A stretch of 64,000 bases of DNA, from positions 1 to 64,000 of the forward strand of contig PWEO01000163.1 of assembly GCA_003553525.1 (NCBI GenBank), written 5' to 3'. Below, in pieces: positions 43,874 to 53,200 of this stretch. Each line of letters opens with the position of its first letter. Within the stretch, counting starts at the first letter, position 1. The position numbers were made by a program, and so were the translations under genes. The notes under the pieces were generated by a model, which was not told the DNA's origin, made no database searches, and saw only the letters and a program-made list of their open reading frames with translations. The stretch comes from Clostridiaceae bacterium. Its GTDB lineage: Bacteria; Bacillota; Clostridia; Peptostreptococcales; T1SED10-28.

Positions 43874-45598
43874 ATGGATAAAAAAGATGTGGCGAAGATT
43901 TTGGAAGAAATGGCCTTGATGCTGGAGTTAAAAGGGGCAAACACCTTTAAAATCCGGGCCTATCAAAACGGCGCACGAAGCATTGAAACTTTGGAGGGAA
44001 ACCTTCGGGAACTAGTGGATAATAAGGAGTTAAGCAAGGTTCCTGGAATCGGCAAAGGCCTTAGCGAAAATATCTCGGAGTTGGTGCAGACGGGAGAGAT
44101 GGCCGATTATCAGGAACTGAAACGAGCCTTCCCGGAAACTCTGTTTGACCTTTTTAAAGTACCGGGCTTAGGGCCGAAAAAAGTTAAGGTCCTCTATGAA
44201 GAACTGGGGATTGAAACTTTAGGAGAGTTGGAATACGCCTGTCTGGAAAACAGATTAATGGACTTAAAGGGCTTTGGGAAAACCAGCCAGGAAAAAATTC
44301 TCCGGGGTATTGAGAACTTAAAAAAATACCGGGGAAAATATCTGGTTTCCACGGGAATCATGGTTTTGGAAGAACTGCGAGATTACTTCATGGGTGAAAA
44401 TAAAGTCCTTCGCTTCAGCGAAGCAGGAAGTCTTCGTCGGCGAAAAGAAGTGATCAAGGATGTGGATATATTAGTTGCCGTAAAGGATGAGGACCGTGAG
44501 TCCGTGGGAGAATACTTTGCTGCCTTTGAAAGGGTGGAGGAGATCATTGCCAAGGGAGAAACCAAGGTCAGTGTCCGACTGGATATAGGCATCAATGTAG
44601 ACCTTCGATTAGTTACGGAAGAGGAGTTTCCCTATGCTCTTCATCATTTTACCGGCAGTAAGGAGCATAACACCAAAATGCGGCAAATTGCCAAGAAAAA
44701 AGGCTTGAAAATGAATGAATACGGAATTTTTAGGAGAGAGGAACGAATCCCTGCTAAAACCGAAGTCGATGTATTCAAGGTCTTAGAGCTTCCAATGATT
44801 TCCCCGGAACTACGGGAAGATCAAGGGGAAATTGAAGCGGCCATGGAGGGAAAACTTCCTAGTTTAATAAAAAAAGTGGACATAAAAGGCCTGTTTCATA
44901 TCCACAGTCACTACAGTGACGGAGTAAACTCCATGGAAGAGATTGTTCAGGAGGCCCTGGATCGAGGGCTTCAGTACGTCGGGATTTCCGATCACAGTCA
45001 GGCGGCTTACTATGCCAAGGGCTTAAAACCGGAAGCGGTAAAACAACAACATCAAGAAATAGAGGCCCTTCGTGAAAAATACCCGGAAATCAAAATCCTT
45101 AAGGGGATCGAGTCGGATATTTTAAATGACGGCAGCTTGGATTATGGAAATGAGATGTTGGAAACCTTTGACTACATTATCGCATCCCTTCACTCCAACT
45201 TGAAAATGGACAGGGACTTGATGACGAAACGACTTATCGGAGCTATTAAAAATCCATATACTAAAATTCTCGGTCATATGACGGGAAGACTGCTTCTTTC
45301 TAGGGATGGCTGTAGTTTTGATGAAAAAAAAGTATTCAAGGCCTTAAAAGAAAACAATGTAGCCGTGGAAATCAACAGCAATCCCCATCGCCTGGATTTG
45401 GACTGGAGAAAATGCAAAATGGCCAAAAATATGGGGATTTACCTGACCATCGACCCTGACGCCCACAGGCTTTCGGGTTTTGAAGACGTAGATTATGGAG
45501 TCGGTATTGCCCGAAAGGGCTGGATCGAAAGGGAAGATGTGATAAACGGAAAAGATTTCTCAGAATTGAAAGAGCATTGGGGATTGAGTTTGAAATAG
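43874..45598 (+). CDS. polX: DNA polymerase/3'-5' exonuclease PolX
   Basis: Family X repair polymerase with a PHP nuclease domain, 574 residues. N-terminal helix-hairpin-helix region 'ELSKVPGIGKGLSENI' and 'FKVPGLGPKKVK', nucleotidyl-transfer motif 'EAGSLRRRKEVIKDVDILVAV' with two Asp (about 181-201), a third Asp in 'INVDLRLV', and PHP motifs 'FHIHSHYSDG' (about 340-349), 'ISDHSQ' and 'HMTGRLLL'. Probably acts in base excision repair. AGAGGTG precedes the ATG, 11 bp after the MOSC gene. Confidence 0.93.
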   Translation: MDKKDVAKILEEMALMLELKGANTFKIRAYQNGARSIETLEGNLRELVDNKELSKVPGIGKGLSENISELVQTGEMADYQELKRAFPETLFDLFKVPGLGPKKVKVLYEELGIETLGELEYACLENRLMDLKGFGKTSQEKILRGIENLKKYRGKYLVSTGIMVLEELRDYFMGENKVLRFSEAGSLRRRKEVIKDVDILVAVKDEDRESVGEYFAAFERVEEIIAKGETKVSVRLDIGINVDLRLVTEEEFPYALHHFTGSKEHNTKMRQIAKKKGLKMNEYGIFRREERIPAKTEVDVFKVLELPMISPELREDQGEIEAAMEGKLPSLIKKVDIKGLFHIHSHYSDGVNSMEEIVQEALDRGLQYVGISDHSQAAYYAKGLKPEAVKQQHQEIEALREKYPEIKILKGIESDILNDGSLDYGNEMLETFDYIIASLHSNLKMDRDLMTKRLIGAIKNPYTKILGHMTGRLLLSRDGCSFDEKKVFKALKENNVAVEINSNPHRLDLDWRKCKMAKNMGIYLTIDPDAHRLSGFEDVDYGVGIARKGWIEREDVINGKDFSELKEHWGLSLK

Positions 45599-45700
45599 AA
45601 GAGATGGAAGGAAAAAACATCTTCGGGAAATTACTAAACAGCTAAAGTATTAAACAATCAGTGCCCTGAAACAACGTAGGCATAAGGAGGCATAGGGAAG

Positions 45701-46555
45701 ATGAAAGAAACCCTTAGACATGGAAACTATGATGATAAAGAACAGATACTGGAAATTTCAAAAACCGTGTGGGAGGGGAACGACTTCATTCTTCGAACCA
45801 TTGATACATGGCTGGACCCTGAAAGCGGCAGGATTTTGATCGTGGAAAAAGACGGTGAAATTCGTGCCTTTGCTAAGATGAGTTACCTGACCACAAGGGA
45901 TTACTGGCTGGAGGGACTTCGTGTAAAAGAAAAGTATCGGGGTATGGGATACGCCAATTTACTTACCCGGGAATTGATCCGTGAGGCAAAAGAAAACAAA
46001 CCCAGGTCTCTACGTTTTGCCTGCCACAGAAAGGCTGAGGGGAGTATCCATTCGGGAGAGAACCACGGATTTGTTCGAAAAGGGGAGTTTAATTTTATTC
46101 TTTGTGAAAATTTGCCGTTGGAAAAGACTGCGGTAGAGGTTCGAGAACTTCCCGAGGAGCAAGATCCTTATGAAATCCTACAGAGATTTCCGGAATACGA
46201 GAAGAATTACGGTTTTCTATTCGGAAGCAAATGGAAGTTTATCCCCATGGAAAAAGAGATAATTACCACCCTTCACCGGGAAGGAAAAATTATTGTGACT
46301 GCGGATGAGCAGGCTATTTTAATCTATGATCACGACGACGCTGATTTACGTCTGCTTTTTTACGGAGGGCCAGAGGAAATGGTTAAACAACTGATTTTAG
46401 CGCTGGGAGAAAAAGAACCGGGAAAACTGATTAAAACCATGACCCTCCCGAAGTCTAAGTACAATCCTGTATTTGAGGAGTTAGGTTTTCATATGAAGGG
46501 GGAGAGGAAAGTGGAGTTGCCGCCGAATGTCTTCCTGTATGAGTATCCCCTATAG
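45701..46555 (+). CDS. GNAT family N-acetyltransferase
   Basis: 284-residue protein. The N-terminal half (about 1-145) is a GNAT domain: 'KDGEIRAFAKMSYL', 'LRVKEKYRGMGYANLLTREL' (acetyl-CoA loop) and 'HRKAEGSIHSGENHGFVRKGEF'. The second half is a degenerate alpha/beta domain of the type seen in two-domain GNAT proteins. The acceptor is unknown. AAGGAGG precedes the ATG; the leader of 100 bp has no clear promoter. Confidence 0.82.
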   Translation: MKETLRHGNYDDKEQILEISKTVWEGNDFILRTIDTWLDPESGRILIVEKDGEIRAFAKMSYLTTRDYWLEGLRVKEKYRGMGYANLLTRELIREAKENKPRSLRFACHRKAEGSIHSGENHGFVRKGEFNFILCENLPLEKTAVEVRELPEEQDPYEILQRFPEYEKNYGFLFGSKWKFIPMEKEIITTLHREGKIIVTADEQAILIYDHDDADLRLLFYGGPEEMVKQLILALGEKEPGKLIKTMTLPKSKYNPVFEELGFHMKGERKVELPPNVFLYEYPL

Positions 46556-46664
46556 TCTCTTAAATGAAAAGCAGACGGAATACAAGGCAGATACCGAACA
46601 ACAATTACTTACGGATCGAACTTGGAAAGAGGAGCAATGAGGTTTTACAATGATGAGAGGAGGG

Positions 46665-46688
46665 GCTTTAAGGGAAGAACCTTAAAGC
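46665..46688 (+). repeat. Perfect hairpin in the leader of the U32 gene
   Basis: GCTTTAAGG and CCTTAAAGC pair exactly around a six-base loop. The right arm ends ten bases before the ATG, where a ribosome binding site is expected, so it may limit translation. Confidence 0.5.
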
Positions 46689-46697
46689 ACACCGCTA

Positions 46698-49217
46698 ATG
46701 AAGAATATAATAAACAAAGAAAAAAAAAGCGGGAGTCAACCTCCCGCTTATGAAATTTTAGCCCCGGCGGGAAGTCGGGAGGCCCTGGAGGCGGCGGTGC
46801 AAAATGGAGCCGACGCCGTATATTTATCGGGGAAGGATTTTGGCGCCCGAAAATTTGCCGCCAACTTCTCTAAGGAAGAACTTTTAGAAGCCTTAGACTA
46901 CTGCCATGAACGGGGAGTCGCGGTTTATGTTACCGTAAACACCCTTCTCTTTAATCCGGAGTTTGCGAAGCTAAAGGAAACCATGGATTATTACTACGCC
47001 ATAGGGGTGGACGCCGTAATCGTTCAAGATATGGGGGTGTTACACTTTATCCGTAGCACCTATCCGGACCTGGATGTTCACTGCTCTACCCAGATGTCAG
47101 CTCAAACCCCGGAGGATATTTATTACCTTGAATCCCTAGGAGTTAAGCGGGTGGTCTTGGGTCGAGAAATGTCCTTAGAGGCCATTCGCCGAGCCAAGAG
47201 GGAGACCAATGTTGAACTGGAGGTCTTCATCCACGGAGCCCTTTGTATATCCTTATCGGGACAATGTTTAATGAGCAGTATGATCGGTGGCAGGAGCGGC
47301 AATCGGGGAAGTTGTGCCCAGCCTTGTCGGCAAAAGTACACCTTATATAATGAAGACTTACAAAAAGAAATTCCCTCGAATGTAGGGGATTACCTCCTAA
47401 GTCCGAAGGATCTTGCCACGGCGGAGGGCATTTCCGAAGTGCTTGAAGCGGGAGGTTTCTCCTTAAAAATTGAAGGGCGGATGAAAAAACCCGAGTATGT
47501 AGCCACAGTGGTTAAAGTCTATCGACAACTGGTCGAAGCTTCCTATGGTGGGGAGATAAATAAAAAAGATTTGGGAAAAGCCTTGGAGGATTTGACCATC
47601 TTTAACCGGGGATTTACCAAAGGAAATTTATTCGGTGAGACCGGTAGGGACTTTATGAGCATGAAAAACCCTGGAAATCAGGGGATCCTTATCGGAAAAG
47701 TCATTAAGCAGGATCTTGCGAAGGAAAAGATTACTATTGCCTTGGAAAGGGATCTGTCCCATAATGATGAAATACAGATTCAGCGATTGGAAGGCACGGT
47801 GGGAGCCCGGGTAGAGCGATTGGAAGACCGGGGGGAAACTGTAAAACACTGTTCCGGGGCAAAAACCTGCCAGGTAAACTTTAAACACCGGGTGAGAATC
47901 GGAGAGTCTATTTACAAAACCTTTGATGAAGCCTTGATGAAGGAGGCTCGCCAAACTTACCACAAGGAATTTTTGGGAATTCCGATACAAGGGAAATTTA
48001 TATTTAAGGAAGGAGTCCCTATTCGAGGGCGACTTACCGACGGAAAAGTAAAGGTAATGATGGAGACTGTGGAAGCTCCCCAAAAAGCCAAGGGAAAAAG
48101 TCTTACGATCAACGGACTTCAAAAGCAGTTGTCTAAGTTGGGAGGAACCCCTTACCGGATGGATAACATTGAAATTGATCTACAAGGAGAGTTGTTTATC
48201 CAAGCAAAGGAAATCAATGAACTTCGAAGAAGCCTGGTAAAGGCTCTGGGAGATCAGCGAATCCAGCAGTATCGACGGAATTATTCAACGGCATCCGGTG
48301 CTTACGGGAATGTAATGGATCAGGAGTCTTTACCTCATTTAAAAACTCATGTACCGGAAGGTCACAAGGTGCATAGTTATAATCGCCATAGTTCCTATGG
48401 AATGCAATTTTCCTATAGTGCAAGATCCCTAGCTCAACTTAAAAAGCTATTGGAACTACAGGCTGAAATCATTTATTATAAAGAACTTGAAACCTTGGAA
48501 GATGCATTTAAAATGATAGAAAACCGCGAATTCAGGGGATGTTTTATTCCTGAAATTTACTCCTCCGCAACGGGAGAGACATTAGAAGAGTATAAAAGGA
48601 TCATTTCTGAAGGGAAAGCTTCCACCTTGTTGATTCAAGCCCCGGGTCAGATAATGGAGTTTGAAGGAAAGAAATTGCTAGGAGATGTTTCCTTAAACAT
48701 TGTTAATGATCGATCTTATGGATTTTATCGAGACCAAGGGTTTCAGCGGTTAACCCTTTCACCGGAGCTGAATTTGGAACAAATCAAACAGATGAATCTA
48801 GAGCCCAAAACCACGGAAATTATCGGCTATGGACAATTGCCGGTGATGGGGCTGAAACAGTGCCCCATAACCACGGTGATGGGGTCTGAAAAAAGCTGTG
48901 ACGCTTGCGAAAAAGGGAACTATAGTTTGGTGGATCGTTTTGATCAACATTTTCCACTGATTCCTCGGGGACAATGCAGAATGGAGGTTTATCATTCAAA
49001 AAAACATTTTTTAATAGAGGATATTAAAAGCCTTGAAGAAGCAGGGATAGGATATTTTCGTTTGAATTTTCTTAAAGAGTCGCCGAAGGAAGTAGAAGAG
49101 ATTGTAGCGTTACATCGCAGTTTTTTGGAAGGGAAAACCGGGAAGAAGAAGGACTTTTTTGTAAAAATGAAAAAAGACAGCTTTACAAAGGGACATTTGT
49201 ATCGAGGAGTGGAGTAG
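46698..49217 (+). CDS. U32 family protein (RlhA/YhbU type) with DUF3656
   Basis: 839-residue member of the family once called U32 peptidases, now known to include RNA-hydroxylation enzymes such as RlhA and TrhP. 'EILAPAGSREALEAAVQNGADAVYL' opens the barrel; 'DVHCSTQMSAQT', 'FIHGALCISLSGQCLMSSMIGGRSGNRGSCAQPCRQKY' (about 178-215) provides the Cys set for an iron-sulfur cluster. A DUF3656-like region follows (about 390-510), and the last 300 residues repeat a U32-like unit with more Cys. The ATG lacks a good binding site and is flanked by hairpins. Confidence 0.85.
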   Translation: MKNIINKEKKSGSQPPAYEILAPAGSREALEAAVQNGADAVYLSGKDFGARKFAANFSKEELLEALDYCHERGVAVYVTVNTLLFNPEFAKLKETMDYYYAIGVDAVIVQDMGVLHFIRSTYPDLDVHCSTQMSAQTPEDIYYLESLGVKRVVLGREMSLEAIRRAKRETNVELEVFIHGALCISLSGQCLMSSMIGGRSGNRGSCAQPCRQKYTLYNEDLQKEIPSNVGDYLLSPKDLATAEGISEVLEAGGFSLKIEGRMKKPEYVATVVKVYRQLVEASYGGEINKKDLGKALEDLTIFNRGFTKGNLFGETGRDFMSMKNPGNQGILIGKVIKQDLAKEKITIALERDLSHNDEIQIQRLEGTVGARVERLEDRGETVKHCSGAKTCQVNFKHRVRIGESIYKTFDEALMKEARQTYHKEFLGIPIQGKFIFKEGVPIRGRLTDGKVKVMMETVEAPQKAKGKSLTINGLQKQLSKLGGTPYRMDNIEIDLQGELFIQAKEINELRRSLVKALGDQRIQQYRRNYSTASGAYGNVMDQESLPHLKTHVPEGHKVHSYNRHSSYGMQFSYSARSLAQLKKLLELQAEIIYYKELETLEDAFKMIENREFRGCFIPEIYSSATGETLEEYKRIISEGKASTLLIQAPGQIMEFEGKKLLGDVSLNIVNDRSYGFYRDQGFQRLTLSPELNLEQIKQMNLEPKTTEIIGYGQLPVMGLKQCPITTVMGSEKSCDACEKGNYSLVDRFDQHFPLIPRGQCRMEVYHSKKHFLIEDIKSLEEAGIGYFRLNFLKESPKEVEEIVALHRSFLEGKTGKKKDFFVKMKKDSFTKGHLYRGVE

Positions 49218-49240
49218 GTTTTCCACTTCTCTTTTTTTTT
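49204..49240 (+). terminator. Intrinsic terminator after the U32 gene
   Basis: GAGGAGTGGA pairs with TCCACTTCTC (one G-U pair), followed by eight or more T residues. It overlaps the stop codon. Confidence 0.85.
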
Positions 49241-49290
49241 ATGAAAAATGAAGCCGAAACAAATATATAATAGTGTATTAGGAAGGCCTG

Positions 49291-49299
49291 TGATATAAT
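49291..49299 (+). promoter_or_regulatory. Extended -10 promoter of the truncated chemoreceptor
   Basis: TGATATAAT is a perfect extended -10 element (TGn then TATAAT), 82 bp before the start; no good -35 is present, as is common for this class. Confidence 0.55.
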
Positions 49300-49380
49300 A
49301 GTTAAGCAGACATAAAAAATCTGAAAACTTTCGAGTACCAAAAGAACGTAAATTAATTGAATGAAAAGGCAGGTGTTTAT

Positions 49381-50039
49381 ATGGATCGAACGGAGATATT
49401 AAAAAAACAAAACCGGGTTGTTGTACAGCTGTTATGGATTGCGGGTTTTTTAGCATTTTTAAACAATCTGCTCAGTGTACGGGACCCCATAGCCGGAACC
49501 TTAATTATCGGCGTGGTGGGCGGACTGGCGCTGGTCATGTCTTATCTGGTTTATACCAACAAAATGTTGCATTCTACGAAATATTTGGCCATAGCGGGAA
49601 TATTTATTACCGTATTTATCTTTATCGAATTTACACCGGGACTCTTATCTTATCTTACAATTTATATTGCATTATTTATTTTAGGAATTTATCAGGAACA
49701 GGAAGTCATAACCATTTCAGGAATTTTAAGTATTGCAGTTTCCAGTTATGCTTTTGTTATGCATAAGGAAATGATATTTCACGAACGATACTTCGATACT
49801 CTATCCTTAGTGTCCATTAATTTCTTTATCCTGCTGTCCTGTGTGCTCTTGATTATACAAAGTCAGTTCGGTTTCAGAATGCAGAGGGATATGAAAAGGC
49901 AAGAAAAGAAGTAAAACAAAGATTATCCAATAAGGAACTTGAAGCCATCGAGGATTTTGAAAAATCTTCGGTGGTTTTTAAAGTAATAAAATATTATAAG
50001 AAGGGTATATACCATAAAAAGGGTCCAAACACAAAAACA
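49381..50039 (+). pseudogene. Truncated, frameshifted methyl-accepting chemotaxis protein N-terminal remnant
   Basis: The intact frame runs 49381-49914 (178 residues): a short N-terminal tail, then five to six membrane helices as in the sensor region of Clostridia-type chemoreceptors ('NRVVVQLLWIAGFLAFLNNLL'). It ends at a stop at 49912. In another frame, from about 49871, the sequence continues as a helical basic stretch ('NAEGYEKARKEVKQRLSNK', then 'AIEDFEKSSVVF') to a stop at 50037-50039. One base lost near 49873 would join the two. No signalling domain follows. The remaining gap to 50226 holds no gene. Confidence 0.5.
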
Positions 50040-50225
50040 TGAAATACAAAAATACGAAAAAACCCTCAGGGTTGGAAAATATAAATGAACGGTTATAAAG
50101 TAAAACTTTGGGTATGATAGAAGAATCATGGAAGATGAAAAATATCAGGAACAAAAAATACAAAAATTGTAACATAGGGTATTGAACATTTAAGAGTAAG
50201 AATTTTAATGATGGGGTGAGAGAAT

Positions 50226-53200
50226 ATGGGTAAAATTCTAAGTATCGGTTTAGATGTGGGGTCTACAACAGTGAAAGCTATCGTTTTGGACGAAAAACGG
50301 GAAACGGTGTTTAAAGATTACCGGCGTCATTATTCCGATGTGAAAAATATGGTGAATGCGCTTTTTAAGGATATGAAAGCCACATTTGATAATAAAGAGC
50401 TGAGGATCACCGTCACCGGGTCTGCGGGTCTCGGACTTGCGGATACGTTGGACATTCCCTTTGTTCAAGAGGTAACCGCTTGTAGTAAAGCCATCGGTCA
50501 ATTGGCACCACAAACCGATGTGGCTATCGAACTGGGTGGGGAAGATGCAAAAATTATGTACTTTACTAATGGGATTGAACAACGGATGAACGGTACTTGT
50601 GCCGGGGGCACCGGAGCTTTTATCGATCAGATGGCTTCCTTGCTGAAGACCGATGCGGGAGGACTCAACGAACTGTCCACTAAGCATCAAACCATTTATC
50701 CCATTGCTTCCCGTTGCGGCGTATTTGCTAAAACCGATATTCAGCCCCTATTAAATGAAGGGGCCAATAAAGCTGATATTGCGGCTTCCGTACTGCAAGC
50801 CGTGGTAAATCAAACCATTGGAGGTCTTGCCTGCGGAAAACCCATCCGGGGGAAGGTGGCCTTTTTAGGAGGGCCATTAACCTTTATGCCGGAACTGAAG
50901 GAACGTTTCCGATCCACTTTAAAACTTCGATCGGAAGATGAGGTCGAGCTCAAAGATACCCAGTACTTTGTGGCCATGGGTGCAGCCTTCGCCGCTGGAA
51001 ACGAAGAAGTTATGGAGCCGAAATTCCTATATGATAAATTACCGAATTTATTTGAGGAAATCAAGGATACTAAGGAAAGCTTAGAACCTCTGTTTACGGA
51101 TGAGACCGATTATGAAGCCTTTAAAGAGCGTCACAGCAAAAACAGGGTTAAAAAACGACCACTGTCGGAAGCTACAGGAGAGTTATATCTTGGAATTGAC
51201 GCCGGGTCCACTACCTTAAAAGTAGCGGCCATTAATGAAGACCGGGAATTGGTATTCTCCCACTACAGTTCCAATCAAGGGAACCCCCTGCAAATTGCAA
51301 GGCAGGCGGTACAAAAATTATATGCCGAAATGCCGAAGACCGCAACCATTGCCCAAAGCGCCGTAACCGGATACGGGGAACATTTATTAAAGGCGGCCCT
51401 GGGTATGGATCATGGGATTATTGAAACCGTGGCCCATACTAAAGCTGCGGACTACTTTATGCCCGGTGTGGATTTCATTTTGGACATCGGCGGTCAGGAC
51501 ATGAAAAGCCTTCGGGTTCATGAAGGGGTTGTGGATTCCATTATGTTAAATGAAGCCTGCTCCTCGGGATGCGGATCCTTTGTGGAGACTTTTGCCAATG
51601 CCCTCAACCATGAGGTGGAGGACTTTGCAAAACTGGGAATTTTTGCGAAAAACCCTGTAGATCTCGGTACCCGGTGTACCGTATTTATGAACTCCCGGGT
51701 AAAACAGGCCCAAAAAGAAGGGGCCAGCGTCGGAGATATCTCCTCAGGGATTGCCATCTCCGTAGTGAAAAATGCATTGTTTAAGGTGATCCGTATGCGT
51801 TCGAAAGAAGATTTGGGAAACAAAATCGTTGTCCAGGGAGGAACTTTTTATAACGACGCCGTTCTTCGGGCTTTTGAGCGAATCGCGGAAAAAGAGGTGG
51901 TTCGGCCGGATATCGCAGGAATTATGGGAGCCTTCGGAGCCGCATTAATTGCTAAGGAAAACCGGGATTCCAAATTCCAAAGTACTTTTTTAAACCGAGA
52001 ACAGTTAGAGGAGTTTAAAGTGCTTTCGGAAAATAAACGGTGTCAGCTTTGTAATAATCACTGTCAGCTGAATGTCAATTACTTCTCCGACGGCCGTCAA
52101 TATATAACGGGGAACCGTTGTGAGCGTGGGGCCAATGTGGTGAGTAATAAAGAACCCATGCCAAATCTATATGCTTACAAACTAAAGGAAGTTTTTAAAA
52201 TCCCGAAAACCGTTACACCCCAAACTCGGGGTACCGTCGGACTACCGAGAGTACTGAATATGTACGAAGACTTTCCATTTTGGGCAAGTTTTTTTACTGG
52301 GATAGGCTATAAAATCAAACTTTCAGGCCATTCCACGAAGAAAGTTTATGAATTGGGAATGGAGACTATTCCCTCAGAAAGCGTATGCTATCCAGCAAAA
52401 CTGGTCCATGGTCATATTGAAGACTTACTGAACAAAAAGGTGGATATGATTTTTTATCCTTCAATCCCCTTTAATATTAAAGAAAATCAGCAAGCGGACA
52501 ACCAGTTTAACTGCCCTGTGGTCACATCTTATCCGGAAACCATTAAAGCCAACGTCGACCGCCTGCAGGACGAGAATGTGGAATATATGCATCCGTTTTT
52601 ACCCCTGGATGATGAAAAGCGCATGATTAAACGAATCCATGAGGTGTTTGCACATAAAAACATCCCTCGAAAAGAACTGACGGAAGCGGTAAAATCCGGA
52701 TATCAAGCCCTGGAAGAATATAAAGAGAAGGTTCGAAGGGAAGGAGAAAGGGTCCTTCAATGGCTGGAAGAAAAAAATAAAAAAGCCGTGGTCCTAGCAG
52801 GACGTCCCTATCATATCGACCCTGAGATCAACCACGGAATACCGGAGCTGATCACCTCTTATGGTTACGGTGTTCTTTCCGAAGATGCAATCAGCCATTT
52901 AGAGCGGGTAGACAGACCCTTAAATGCTGTGGATCAATGGATGTATCATACCCGTCTATATGACGCCGCAGCCTATGTGACGAAACATAAAAATTTGGAA
53001 CTGGTACAGTTGAACTCCTTCGGTTGCGGTTTGGATGCCGTAACTTCCGATCAGGGAGCGGATATTCTAAAACGAAAAAATAAACTCAGTACTTTGCTGA
53101 AAATCGATGAGATAAACAACCTCGGTGCAGCAAGAATTCGAATGCGTTCCCTTTTTGCAGCCGTGGAACAGCGGGATAAAAAAGAGGCACGACCCATGGA

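Noticed and set aside
47628-48122. 164-residue open frame on the minus strand within the U32 gene
   Set aside because: Antisense shadow of a conserved coding region; no recognisable domain or start signal.
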